From contig NZ_JBDPLH010000010.1 in NCBI RefSeq assembly GCF_040187885.1, positions 152,016 through 216,015 on the forward strand: DNA of 64,000 bases. Direction: 5' to 3'. The notes under the pieces are model-generated. The model searched no databases. It had not been told where the DNA came from and was given only the letters and a program-made list of their open reading frames with translations. The translations under genes were made by a program, and so were the position numbers. The stretch is from Roseateles_E cavernae (lineage in GTDB: Bacteria > Pseudomonadota > Gammaproteobacteria > Burkholderiales > Burkholderiaceae_C). Shown here in pieces: positions 32,408 to 40,318 of the stretch; positions within the stretch are counted from its first letter, which is position 1; the number at the start of each line of letters is the position of its first letter.

Positions 32408-33490
32408 TCAGCCCGCCGGCGGTGCTTCATCGCCATTGAGCTCAGCCCGAAGCTCCAAGCTAGCGCGAGCCTCCACCATTGCCTTGTGCAACTTCTGCTG
32501 CAGAACTTCCTTGGGCGGCAGTTGCAGCCAGTACTCGGCCACATGGATATGGTCTTGCTCCAGGCCCATCAACTCCACCACCTCTGCGTCTTTGTCGCTG
32601 CACAGGATGATGGCAATGGGAGGCGACTCCAGGGGCTGCTGCTCGTGCTTAGCCAGCCACTTCAGGTACAGCTCGACCTGACCTTTGTATTCGGGCTTGA
32701 ATGCGCCCAGCTTCAATTCGATCAGCACCAGGCGACGCAAGCGGCGGTGGAAGAACAGCAAATCCATCACGTAATCGTGCCCACCCACCTGGATGCGCTT
32801 TTGCCGCCCCATAAACGCGAAGTCGCTGCCAAGCTCGAGAATGAAACGTTCCAACTCGGCAAGAATCGCGTCTTCCAGGTCTCTTTCGGTGAAGCCGTCC
32901 TTCAGGTCCAGAAAGTCCAGCAGATAGGGGTCTTTCAGGAACAGGGAGGGACTGGCGACGCCCCCCTGTTTGAGCTGTGCCAGTTCCTGCCGGATCAATA
33001 GCTCTGGCTGCTTGGCGATGGCGGTGCGCTGGAACAGCATGCCATCCATGCGCTCGCGCAGGGTTCGCACCGACCAGTGCGACTGGGCACACAAGTCGGC
33101 ATAGAAGGCCCGCTGGGTCGGATCATCGAGTTTGATGATCTCCACGAAATGTGACCAACTCAATTGTTGCGACAGCGTCGCAACAATTGCTTCGTCGGGC
33201 AGATAGTCAAAGAACTTGGCCATGCGCGTCAGGCCCGAGTAGCTGAAGCCGCTGCCGTAATCCTGTGTCAGACGCTCGGCCAATTGTCTGAGAACACCTG
33301 CACCGTAGCGGGCCCGCTCGCCCTGCAAGACCTCGGTCTGGATGGTCTTGCCGATACTCCAGTAGGTCAGTACCAGGGCCTGATTGACCTGGGTGAGCAC
33401 CTGCGCGCGCGCTTGTGCCACTCGTTGTTTGATGTCCAGATACAGCAGGTCCAGGGCCTGAGTAGCGGGCGGGACGGAGGGTTTGGCCAT
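32408..33490 (-). CDS. DUF1016 (YhcG-type) PD-(D/E)xK nuclease-family protein
   Basis: 360 aa. The N-terminal helical domain (VNQALVLTYWSIGKTIQTEV; YGSGFSYSGLTRMAKFF) and C-terminal nuclease-like domain are the standard YhcG layout. The nuclease core shows Asp in YVMDLLFFHRRL and the ExK in VLIELKLGAFKPEYKGQ, so the active site looks intact. GC content and codon use are clearly lower than the flanking genes, and no partner gene is present, which points to horizontal acquisition. Such genes are spread with mobile elements and restriction loci; the exact role is unknown. ATG at 33490 fits family length. Confidence 0.9.
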   Translation of the reverse strand: MAKPSVPPATQALDLLYLDIKQRVAQARAQVLTQVNQALVLTYWSIGKTIQTEVLQGERARYGAGVLRQLAERLTQDYGSGFSYSGLTRMAKFFDYLPDEAIVATLSQQLSWSHFVEIIKLDDPTQRAFYADLCAQSHWSVRTLRERMDGMLFQRTAIAKQPELLIRQELAQLKQGGVASPSLFLKDPYLLDFLDLKDGFTERDLEDAILAELERFILELGSDFAFMGRQKRIQVGGHDYVMDLLFFHRRLRRLVLIELKLGAFKPEYKGQVELYLKWLAKHEQQPLESPPIAIILCSDKDAEVVELMGLEQDHIHVAEYWLQLPPKEVLQQKLHKAMVEARASLELRAELNGDEAPPAG

Positions 33491-33573
33491 GAGTCTTTGG
33501 TGGGTCAAGAGGTGATGGCGACGAGCATCAGCAGCAACTGAATCAAGCGATTTATAGCGGATGCCCGGGCCGC

Positions 33574-34419
33574 TCAACCCATCTGCATCCTCAGCCGCCG
33601 CGCCGCCTCTTCGTCGCGCGCGTCGTCGATCTCGCGCAGCACCGCGCCGAGGTCGACCGCCGCCAGCCGGCGCTCGAAGCGGCCGCTCAGCGGGGTCTCG
33701 GGCGTCAGCGCGCCGCGCTGGAACAAGGCCCAGATCTCGGGGCCGTAATCGGTGCTCAAAAGCGCCGGCGCGAAGCGGCCGAAAAAGTCGCGCAGATTGC
33801 CGACATCGCGCAGCAGCATGCGCATCGCATGGTTGTTGCCGGCCGCGTCCACCGCCTGCGGCAGGTCGATGATGACCGGGCCGTCGGCCGCCAGCAGGAT
33901 GTTGAACTCGGACAGATCGCCGTGCACGACGCCGGCGCAGAGCATGCGCACGACCTCGCCGATCAGGCTGGCGTGATGGGTCTGCGCCTCCTCGGCCGTG
34001 AACAGCACATCGTTCAGGCGCGGTGCGGCGTCACCGTCGGCATCGGTGACCAGCTCCATCAGCAGCACGCCCTCATGGAAGTTGTAGGGCCGGGGCACGC
34101 GCACGCCGGCACCGGCCAGGCGGTAGAGCGCGTCGACCTCGGCGCTCTGCCAGGCCGCTTCGGTGGCCTGACGGCCGTAGCGGGTGCCCTTGGCCATCGC
34201 GCGGGCCTGGCGGCTGTTCTTGACCTTGCGGTTCTCGGTGTAGTCGACGGCCTGGCGGAAGCTGCGCTCGCTGGCCTCCTTGTAGACCTTGGCGCAGCGG
34301 ATCTCGTCGCCGCAGCGCACGACATAGACGGTCGCTTCCTTGCCGCTCATCAGCTGGCGCTGCACCGCATCGATCAGCCCCTCATCGATCAGGGCCTGCA
34401 GTCTCTTGGGTGCTTTCAT
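33574..34419 (-). CDS. RIO-type serine/threonine protein kinase
   Basis: 281 aa. RIO kinase features: SGKEATVYVVRCGDEIRCAK (nucleotide loop and Lys), AWQSAEVDALYRLAGAGV, catalytic loop VVHGDLSEFNILL (Asp and Asn) and metal-binding VIIDLPQAVD. This matches the proteobacterial RIO1-like kinases of about 280 aa. Substrates in bacteria are unknown. It lies between the DUF1016 gene and a Gfo/Idh/MocA gene, all on the minus strand but with independent-looking spacing. Confidence 0.9.
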   Translation of the reverse strand: MKAPKRLQALIDEGLIDAVQRQLMSGKEATVYVVRCGDEIRCAKVYKEASERSFRQAVDYTENRKVKNSRQARAMAKGTRYGRQATEAAWQSAEVDALYRLAGAGVRVPRPYNFHEGVLLMELVTDADGDAAPRLNDVLFTAEEAQTHHASLIGEVVRMLCAGVVHGDLSEFNILLAADGPVIIDLPQAVDAAGNNHAMRMLLRDVGNLRDFFGRFAPALLSTDYGPEIWALFQRGALTPETPLSGRFERRLAAVDLGAVLREIDDARDEEAARRLRMQMG

Positions 34420-34443
34420 CGGCGCATTGTCGCCGCAAGGCCC

Positions 34444-35448
34444 TCACTCGAAGGGATAGCGCACGCCCAGCTGGCGCCGGATCTCGTCCATCCAGGCGAG
34501 AGTCGCCAGGCTTTCGGCATGCGGCATCTGCGGGCTCTCTATCAGTCCGGCGCGTATGCAGCGCATCGCTTCCTCGATCTCGCCCTCGAAGCCGTTGATG
34601 CGAAACGGCGCGGCCACGGTCTGCGGCGCCTCGCCGTGCAGCTGCAGCCGCGCCTCGGTGGCCTGCCAGAAGTTGTGCGGCAAGGTGATGCTGCCGCGCG
34701 TGCCGAGGATGTGCAGCGCGTTGTCGGAGCTGCCGTCGATGCCGCAGATGAACTGCGAGACCAGGCCGCCTGGGAAGCTCAGCGTCGCGTTGACGCGCTG
34801 ATCGACGCCGGTCGGCGCCAGCAGGCCCTCGGCACGCAGCACCAGCGGCTCGGGGCAGACGCCCAGCGCCTGCTGCAGCACCCAGCGCGTCACCGTCAGG
34901 TTGTAGATGCCGATGTCCAGCAGCGCCCCGCCGGCCAGGGCCGGGTCGAACAGGCGGCTGCCGCTCTGGTAGGGGGCGGGAAAGCAGAAGCTGGACTGGA
35001 TGCCGCGCAGCTCGCCGATCAGCTGGGCGCGCAGCCAGCCCTGCAAGACCTCGTTGTAGACCGGCAGGAAGCGGGTCCACACCGCTTCCATCAGGAACAG
35101 GCCGCGCTCGCGCGCCAGCGCCACCAGCGGCTCGGCCTGGGCAAGACCTGGCACCAGCGGCTTCTCGCACAGCACCGGCTTGCCGGCCTCCAGGCAGGCG
35201 CGCACGATTTCGCCATGCTCGGAGTGCGGTGTGGCCACATAGACGCCGTCCACCGCCGGATCGGCCAGCAGCGCGGCCAGATCGGTGGTCGAGCGGGCGG
35301 CGGAGAACTCCCGGGCAAAGGCCTGGGCGCGGGCCGCGTCGCGGCCCAGCACGCTGTGCAAGCGGGTGCCGTCCAGCTGCTGCACGGCGGAGGCAAAACG
35401 GCGGGCGATCTTGCCGGGGCCGATCAGGGCCCATGCGAATTCGGTCAT
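34444..35448 (-). CDS. Gfo/Idh/MocA-family oxidoreductase
   Basis: 334 aa. N-terminal Rossmann domain (WALIGPGKIARRFA) and the family EKPLVP motif (VLCEKPLVPG, catalytic Lys about residue 95), followed by the alpha/beta domain with GGALLDIGIYNL. It resembles the dimeric dihydrodiol-dehydrogenase-like subgroup (FLMEAVWTRFLP). Likely an NAD(P)-dependent sugar or dihydrodiol dehydrogenase; substrate unknown. The DUF296 gene stop lies 3 nt away, upstream on the same strand. It is about 20 kb from the apionate-type genes, so I do not link it to them. Confidence 0.87.
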   Translation of the reverse strand: MTEFAWALIGPGKIARRFASAVQQLDGTRLHSVLGRDAARAQAFAREFSAARSTTDLAALLADPAVDGVYVATPHSEHGEIVRACLEAGKPVLCEKPLVPGLAQAEPLVALARERGLFLMEAVWTRFLPVYNEVLQGWLRAQLIGELRGIQSSFCFPAPYQSGSRLFDPALAGGALLDIGIYNLTVTRWVLQQALGVCPEPLVLRAEGLLAPTGVDQRVNATLSFPGGLVSQFICGIDGSSDNALHILGTRGSITLPHNFWQATEARLQLHGEAPQTVAAPFRINGFEGEIEEAMRCIRAGLIESPQMPHAESLATLAWMDEIRRQLGVRYPFE

Positions 35449-35451
35449 GAG

Positions 35452-35847
35452 TCAACGGGCGCGGATGATCAGCTCAGCATAGCCGGTGGCGGCGTCGGGC
35501 TCGCGGCGCAGCTGCCAGTCGGGCAGCAGGGCCAGCAGCACTTCGGCCGTCGTGTGGACGATGCAGCCGGGCGCCACATGGCCGCCCAGCACGCGGCCCT
35601 GGCGGTCCGACACGCTGATGTGCAGATGCGAGCCATTGGCCGCGAGGCTGCCGGCCAGGGTCAGGATCTCGACATCATCCGTCAGATCGATGATCTGCGC
35701 GGCACCGGCCAGGCGCAGCCGCGCGGGCTTCAGACTGCCGATGCCGCTCAGCACAAAGCCGGCACTGCCGCCCTGGGCGGCCAGCGCCGCCTCCAGCGCG
35801 GCACGCAGATCGTCGCCGGGGAACAAACGCACAGGCAGGGTATTCAT
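35452..35847 (-). CDS. PPC/DUF296-domain protein
   Basis: 131 aa, the length of a stand-alone bacterial PPC (DUF296) domain. Typical features: GDDLRAALEAALAAQGG, FVLSGIGSLKPARLRL, EILTLAGSLAANGSHLHISV, and GGHVAPGCIVHTTAEVLL. Bacterial members form trimers and their function is poorly defined; the plant homologues are AT-hook DNA-binding proteins. ATG at 35847 gives the correct domain start. It is divergent from the ETR1-like kinase gene, with a 94-nt gap. Confidence 0.88.
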   Translation of the reverse strand: MNTLPVRLFPGDDLRAALEAALAAQGGSAGFVLSGIGSLKPARLRLAGAAQIIDLTDDVEILTLAGSLAANGSHLHISVSDRQGRVLGGHVAPGCIVHTTAEVLLALLPDWQLRREPDAATGYAELIIRAR

Positions 35848-35941
35848 CGGCTCAGCGTAACCGATGCATGCGTCATCTGCACTTGCCCTGCGGCGACGCA
35901 GCAGGCATAAAGAGCTCTTGATATGCGTCAAGGGGCCATTC

Positions 35942-37201
35942 ATGAGCCAGAGCCTGTTGCAATGGACCGCCAGCCAGGGCTTCCTGCCCCATGGCGTGTG
36001 CTTCCAGTGGAGCCCCGACCTGCTCGGGCTGATGGTGGGCGCGGACGCGGTGACGGCATTGGCCTATTTCTCGATCCCGCTGGCGCTGATGGTCTTCGTC
36101 AAGCGGCGCAGCGACCTGAAGTTCAACTGGATCTTCGTGCTGTTCTCGGCCTTCATCTTCCTGTGCGGCAGCACCCATGTGGTGGACATCCTGACAATCT
36201 GGACACCGGCCTACTGGCTGCAGGGCTATGTCAAGGCGGCCACGGCGGCGGTCTCGCTGGTCACCGCGATCGGCCTGTGGTGGCTGATGCCGCAGGCGCT
36301 GCGCCTGCCCAGCACCGAGACGCTGGAGAAGATGGTCGATCGGCTGGCGCGCGAGGTGGCCGAGCGGCGCGCCGCCGAGGCCAGGCTGGAGCAGCTCAGC
36401 CAGGAGCTGGAGGCGCGCGTGCTGGAGCGCACCCACCAGCTGGAGCTGGAGACCGCCGAGCGCCTGCGCCTGCAGGACGCCGACCGTGCCCGCGAGACCG
36501 CCGAGCAGGCCAACCGCGCGAAGAGCGAGTTCCTCTCGCGCATGAGCCATGAGCTGCGCACGCCGCTGAACGCGGTGCTGGGTTTTGCCCAGTTGATGGG
36601 CAACCAGGCCGAGGCGATGACGAGCAAGCAGCGCGAATGGCTGCAGCACATCGAGACCGCCGGCTGGCATCTGCTGCGCCTGGTCGATGATGTGCTGGAC
36701 ATCGCCCGTATCGAGAGCGGTGTGATGCGCATCGAGCGCGAGCCGGTGAATCTGCAGACCGTGCTGCAGGACTGCCGCGACATGGTCTCGCAGTCGGCCC
36801 AGGCGCGCCAGGTCAGCCTGGACCTGGCGACCGAGAACGGCCACCATGTCGTCGTCTCGGATGGCAAGCGCCTGCGCCAGGTCTTGTCGAATCTGCTCAG
36901 CAATGCGATCAAGTACAACCGCCCCGGCGGCCATGTGCGGGCCCGGCTGTCGCTGCGCCAGGATCAGCTGCATATCGAGGTCGAGGACACCGGCGTCGGG
37001 CTGACGGCCGCTCAGCAGGCCCAGCTGTTCCAGCCCTTCAACCGGCTGGGCCGTGAGCGCGATGGCCATGTGCAGGGCACCGGCCTGGGTCTGGTGATCG
37101 TCAAGCAGATGATCGATGCGCTTCGCGGTCATATCCAGGTGCGCAGCCGGCCCGATGTCGGCACGACCTTTGTCGTCGAGTGGCCGGTGGCACGGGCCTG
37201 A
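35942..37201 (+). CDS. Histidine kinase with an ETR1-like (ethylene-binding-type) membrane domain
   Basis: 419 aa. Three N-terminal membrane helices (about residues 27-53, 62-82, 90-115) match the ethylene-binding domain of plant ETR1. The spacing ADAVTALAYFSIP (Asp35, Tyr42, Ile45, Pro46) and FIFLCGSTHVVD (Ile72, Cys75, His79) reproduces the seven residues known to matter in ETR1, including the copper ligands Cys and His. A coiled coil (about 130-190) and a kinase core follow: SHELRTP (His203), NLLSNAIKYN, EDTGVGL, GTGLGLVIVK. No receiver domain is present. Related domains are widespread in bacteria and ethylene binding has been shown only for some, so ligand identity is inferred. Confidence 0.87.
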   Translation: MSQSLLQWTASQGFLPHGVCFQWSPDLLGLMVGADAVTALAYFSIPLALMVFVKRRSDLKFNWIFVLFSAFIFLCGSTHVVDILTIWTPAYWLQGYVKAATAAVSLVTAIGLWWLMPQALRLPSTETLEKMVDRLAREVAERRAAEARLEQLSQELEARVLERTHQLELETAERLRLQDADRARETAEQANRAKSEFLSRMSHELRTPLNAVLGFAQLMGNQAEAMTSKQREWLQHIETAGWHLLRLVDDVLDIARIESGVMRIEREPVNLQTVLQDCRDMVSQSAQARQVSLDLATENGHHVVVSDGKRLRQVLSNLLSNAIKYNRPGGHVRARLSLRQDQLHIEVEDTGVGLTAAQQAQLFQPFNRLGRERDGHVQGTGLGLVIVKQMIDALRGHIQVRSRPDVGTTFVVEWPVARA

Positions 37202-37253
37202 GTGCTCGGGCGCGCGACAATGCCGCCGGCCCGAGGACAAACGAAGCTGATCA

Positions 37254-37763
37254 ATGAAACTGGCGATAGATGTTCACCACCACAGCGCGGGCGGCGCCAC
37301 CGCCGCCGCCGTGGCCTTCGAGGCCTGGGATGCGGTCGAGCCGCTGCGCAGCTTCAGCACCCGCATCGCCCATGTCGAGCCCGCGCCGCGCGGCGGGCAG
37401 CTTGACCTGCGCGATCTGCCCTGCATGCTGCAGCTGCTGCGCGAGCATGCGCTGGCGCCCGAGCTGATCGTGATCAACGGCGCCGTCCATCTCGACGCGC
37501 AGGAAACCGCGGGCCTGGGCCAGCATCTGTTCCACGCACTGGGCGGCCAGGTCGCCATCGTCGGCATCTCCAAGACCGCCCTGCCGGGCCTGCCCGCGCA
37601 GTTCGAGCTGATCCGGGAGGAAGAAACCCGCCCGCTGCTCATCAGCTGCGCCGGCATCGACCTCGGCGCCGCCAAGGCGCGGGTACGCGGCATGCATGGC
37701 AAGCGCCGCGTGCCGACCTTGATGAAGCTGGTGGCGAGGCTGGCGAAGGGGACGGCGGCGTGA
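37254..37763 (+). CDS. Short endonuclease V-like protein with altered active-site residues
   Basis: 169 aa against about 223 for E. coli Nfi. The fold pattern is recognisable: AIDVHH at the start (Asp6, equal to Nfi Asp35), RDLPCMLQLL (Asp54 where Nfi has catalytic Glu89), PELIVINGAVHLDAQETAGLGQHL (Asn75 where Nfi has Asp110) described by its INGAVH core, and VAIVGISKTAL (Lys107). Two of three metal ligands are thus changed, and the N-terminal about 30 residues are missing. It may be an inactive or differently acting relative that binds damaged nucleic acid. It stands alone downstream of the histidine kinase (52-nt gap). Confidence 0.7.
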   Translation: MKLAIDVHHHSAGGATAAAVAFEAWDAVEPLRSFSTRIAHVEPAPRGGQLDLRDLPCMLQLLREHALAPELIVINGAVHLDAQETAGLGQHLFHALGGQVAIVGISKTALPGLPAQFELIREEETRPLLISCAGIDLGAAKARVRGMHGKRRVPTLMKLVARLAKGTAA

Positions 37764-37777
37764 GCGCTGGCCGCGCC

Positions 37778-38158
37778 TCAGAACGCGATCTCGACGCCGT
37801 CGATCTTCCAGCCGCCGCCTTCCTTGACCATCTTGTTCTTCTGCCGCTATCGCGCCGATGCGGCCGGGGCCTTGGTGCAGCGGTCGGTCGCCGAATACTC
37901 CAGATAGGCCGCCGCCTCGCGCGCCTCCAGCCGCTGCGCTGCCAAGCTCAAGACCTGGCACTTGGCCAACGCCCTGGAAACCTGCGGATAGAACGCGATC
38001 ACCTCGGCCCGCTTGCGCGCCAAGTAATAGGCCGCATCGTCCGCAAAACTGATGCTCCGTACTACCCGGGCGGTGTACTCCGCATAAATCTCCGCCGGGG
38101 ACTTCTCGGCCGCACCAGCGGCTAGCGGCACAAGCGCCAGGGCCAGCGCGACAGCCAT
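37778..38158 (-). pseudogene. Small exported protein gene interrupted by an in-frame TAG
   Basis: From ATG at 38158 the frame encodes a signal peptide (MAVALALALVPLAAGA) and about 85 mature residues (AEIYAEYTARVVRSISFADD; FYPQVSRALAKCQVLSL), stopping at TAG 37847-37849. The same frame continues for 22 codons as RQKNKMVKEGGGWKIDGVEI and a final AF to TGA at 37778. That tail reads like the natural C-terminal strands of a small NTF2-like or lumenal protein. So the gene is probably truncated by a nonsense mutation, leaving a 103-aa product. Family not identified. A neighbouring low-conservation region upstream supports local decay. Confidence 0.55.
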
Positions 38159-38587
38159 AGCGACCCAGGCTTCTTTCCTCCATCATTTCGGTTCTCCCTT
38201 CCCGAGCCCGTGACATGGGTGCCGCGACGGCGGCAAAACCTGAGCCTGGCGGGTAGTGCGAGCGATCACGAGACAGCACGGGCCACTATCGGCACGTCGC
38301 CGCCCCCGTACCCGGCGAGCGGGGGGCATGACCGGTCAAACGATGAATGGCGCTCGTGCGGCCGTGCATGTGGGAGTTCGAGCACAGCGGGCGATGGCGT
38401 GGACTCGACCTTGAAGCGGGGCAGAGTGAAATCCCGGCGGGGGCAATAGCGTCGATTTCTGGAACCGCTTGGGGTCATGTCTTGACTAGAATAAGGTCTG
38501 ACCCCGGAGACTCGAGACTCGATAATCTCCAGCTCCCGGCTAATTGGTATCCTGGGTCAAGCAAAGCTTGGGCTCCGTGAACAGGCG
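38159..38587. other. 429-bp non-coding stretch with a REP-like palindrome
   Basis: No convincing gene is seen here on either strand; the short frames lack ribosome sites and codon bias. The sequence includes a GC-mixed segment (about 38280-38470) that looks like a degenerate interspersed repeat and the palindrome at 38471-38505. Base composition is more mixed than the flanks. It may be debris of a small mobile element inserted between the decayed gene and the small lipoprotein gene. Confidence 0.5.
38471..38505. repeat. REP-like inverted repeat
   Basis: GGGGTCA (38471-38477) pairs with TGACCCC (38499-38505), with partly complementary inner flanks (TGTCTT / AAGGTC). Short elements bounded by GGGGTCAG-type ends are typical of REP sequences mobilised by Y1 (RAYT) transposases in proteobacteria. 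No transposase gene is present here, so this would be a solo copy. Confidence 0.5.
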
Positions 38588-38836
38588 ATGGCAGCAATGA
38601 TGATGAAAACCTTTTCTATGCTGATCGCCTCTGCGCTATGCATTGGATGCGCCGCTCCACTTATGCGCGAAGACATCAATCAAGTGCCTGTTGAGTCGCG
38701 CGATGTGCCCCGAAGCACAGAGCCCTTGGCCCCCTCCTCTGCAAACAAACCATTGCCCCCAAATTGCTACATCGGTCCGAAGGGAGGGCGCTACACGATC
38801 ACAAAGAGTGGCAAGAAAAACTACGGCGGCTGCTAG
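38588..38836 (+). CDS. Small cysteine-containing lipoprotein-like protein
   Basis: 82 aa, or 77-79 if an internal ATG of the MAAMMMK start is used. The N-terminus is a signal with a lipobox-like end (ALCIGCAA, Cys about residue 21). A Pro/Ser-rich linker leads to a C-terminal motif CYIGPKGGRYTITKSGKKNY ending GGC. This G-P-x-G-G-R-Y pattern is found in short basic adaptor domains at the ends of many bacterial and viral proteins. Codon use and GC are lower than the neighbours, suggesting recent gain. Function unknown. Confidence 0.6.
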   Translation: MAAMMMKTFSMLIASALCIGCAAPLMREDINQVPVESRDVPRSTEPLAPSSANKPLPPNCYIGPKGGRYTITKSGKKNYGGC

Positions 38837-39012
38837 GTTCGCCAATGCAAGACGCCACCTTCTTTGCCAGTCAATCGCGGGACGCATAAATGTGCGATTT
38901 CTGGGTACCAGTCCATGTGGCTGAGCTAGTTCAAGTCTTTCCCTGAGCCGAACGATTCTCAAAAGGCGCGAGCCCCGGGAAACATGACGGGTAAGCACAA
39001 GTCTCGGCGTCC

Positions 39013-39942
39013 TCACGCCACCGCCCTCCCCGCCCCCACCCACCCATCCAGCCCGCCCACCAGCGCCCTTGCCCGCGTGACGCCTGCCTCGGCCAGCACC
39101 GTCACCGCCAGCGCCGCCGTGACCTCGTTGGGGCAGTTGCAGTAGAGGATAAGCTCGCGGTCGCGGGGCAGGCTGGCGGCGTGGCTTTTGATCTGATCGA
39201 TCTCCAGCAGCAGGGCGCCGGGGATGTGGCGCGGGTCCACCGCGCGGCCGCCGGCGGCGCGCACGTCGATGAATACCGGCGCCTCGCCCCGGTCCTGCAG
39301 CGCGGCGGCCTCGGCAATGCTGATGCGACGGCCGCCACGGGTGCGGCGCGCGAAGCGGCGGCGCTGCCACCAGCGCCGCAAGATCAGACCGGCAACGATC
39401 AGGGCCAGGGCAGCCAGCGCAACATAGCCGGCGCCGGCCAGCATGTCCAGCACCTGCTGGATCTGGTCGGACAGCATCAGGCCCAACAGCACAAAGGCGC
39501 CGCTCCACAACAGGCCGGCGACGAAGTCATAGGCGATGAAGCGCCGCCAGCTCATGCCCAGGGCACCGGCCATCGGCGCGGCGACCACCGAGACGCCGGG
39601 CAGGAACTTGGCGGCCAGCAGGGCACGGCCGCCCCAGCGCAGGATCAGGCCCTCGCTCTGGCGCACGCAGGCGTCGGGCGACAGCGAGATGCGGCACAGC
39701 AGCTTCATCACGCGATGGCCCTGGCGCTGGCCGGCCACGAACCAGACCGCATCGCCGGCAATATTGGCCAGCACGGCGACGAGTAACACCGCCCAGCCCG
39801 ACAGTGCGCCCTCGGCCGCCAGGCCGCCCGCCACCACCAGCAGCGGCGCGGCCGGCAGGGGTGCGCCGGCGCGCGCCGCCAGGGTCACGAGAAAGACCAG
39901 CAGCACGCCGTGGGTAATCAGGAGGTCGAGCAGTTCGCGCAT
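39013..39942 (-). CDS. DedA-family membrane protein with C-terminal rhodanese domain
   Basis: 309 aa. N-terminal DedA/VTT domain (residues about 5-190): LPAAPLLVVAGGLAAEG, the long re-entrant region ANIAGDAVWFVAGQRQGH, LAAKFLPGVSVVAAPMAG and ALGMSWRRFIAYD. After a basic linker (RRWWQRRRFARRTRGG) comes a rhodanese domain (about 210-305) with the active-site Cys in LILYCNCPNE. DedA proteins act in lipid flipping and envelope homeostasis; the fused rhodanese suggests a cytoplasmic sulfur or redox signal. ATG at 39942 starts at the DedA fold; the longer frame crosses a terminator hairpin. Confidence 0.9.
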   Translation of the reverse strand: MRELLDLLITHGVLLVFLVTLAARAGAPLPAAPLLVVAGGLAAEGALSGWAVLLVAVLANIAGDAVWFVAGQRQGHRVMKLLCRISLSPDACVRQSEGLILRWGGRALLAAKFLPGVSVVAAPMAGALGMSWRRFIAYDFVAGLLWSGAFVLLGLMLSDQIQQVLDMLAGAGYVALAALALIVAGLILRRWWQRRRFARRTRGGRRISIAEAAALQDRGEAPVFIDVRAAGGRAVDPRHIPGALLLEIDQIKSHAASLPRDRELILYCNCPNEVTAALAVTVLAEAGVTRARALVGGLDGWVGAGRAVA

Positions 39943-39961
39943 GGGATCCAGAGAATGCAAA

Positions 39962-39987
39962 GGGCCGGGCGAATTTTCGCCCGGCCC
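39962..39987 (-). terminator. Strong intrinsic-terminator-like hairpin
   Basis: GGGCCGGGCGAA (39962-39973) and TTCGCCCGGCCC (39976-39987) are perfect 12-bp complements. On the minus strand the stem is followed by TTTGCATTCT. It lies between the small gene at 40030-40293 and dedA, so it probably ends transcripts from the YcaC-like side. A weak T-tract means partial read-through is possible. Confidence 0.65.
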
Positions 39988-40029
39988 GTCGCCCTGCGAG
40001 GCCCGCAAGGCCATTGTCGTGCGCGATTC

Positions 40030-40293
40030 TCAGGCCAGTTCGGCCCGCACCGCCTCCCAGGACAAACCATAGGCCTGGATGAAGACCGCGAAACGTTGCT
40101 CGCCGTCGCTGCGGTCCGCCCAGTCCTCAAGGCCGATCACATCCATACGGCCCGCCATGACCTGGCCGGGCGCCAGCGCCTGGGTGTCGAGTTGCTCGGC
40201 CAGCACGAAGCTGCCGTCGGCTTCGACACGCAGAGCGACCCTGCCGCCCGCCGCTTGCGTCAGCACGACCGTCGCTTGCTGCTGCGCGTCCAT
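40030..40293 (-). CDS. Small hypothetical protein
   Basis: 87 aa, soluble, predicted beta-strand rich: QATVVLTQAAGGRVALRVEA, then MAGRMDVIGLEDWADRSDGE and a C-terminal helix (RFAVFIQAYGLSWEAVRAEL). Native codon bias and a separate terminator downstream support a real gene. I do not recognise the family. It lies 25 nt downstream of the YcaC-like hydrolase gene and may be its operon partner. Confidence 0.6.
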   Translation of the reverse strand: MDAQQQATVVLTQAAGGRVALRVEADGSFVLAEQLDTQALAPGQVMAGRMDVIGLEDWADRSDGEQRFAVFIQAYGLSWEAVRAELA

Positions 40294-40318
40294 CTGATCG
40301 GCGCTCCGGCCACCCGGC

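Noticed and set aside
34444..35448. Gfo/Idh/MocA gene as the missing D-apiose dehydrogenase
   Set aside because: It lies 20 kb from the apionate-type genes, in another transcription unit, and resembles dihydrodiol-dehydrogenase-like members.
38210..38580. Several 60-80-aa frames in the 38.2-38.6 kb gap
   Set aside because: No ribosome sites, no codon bias and no recognisable motifs; they look like frames in repeat DNA.
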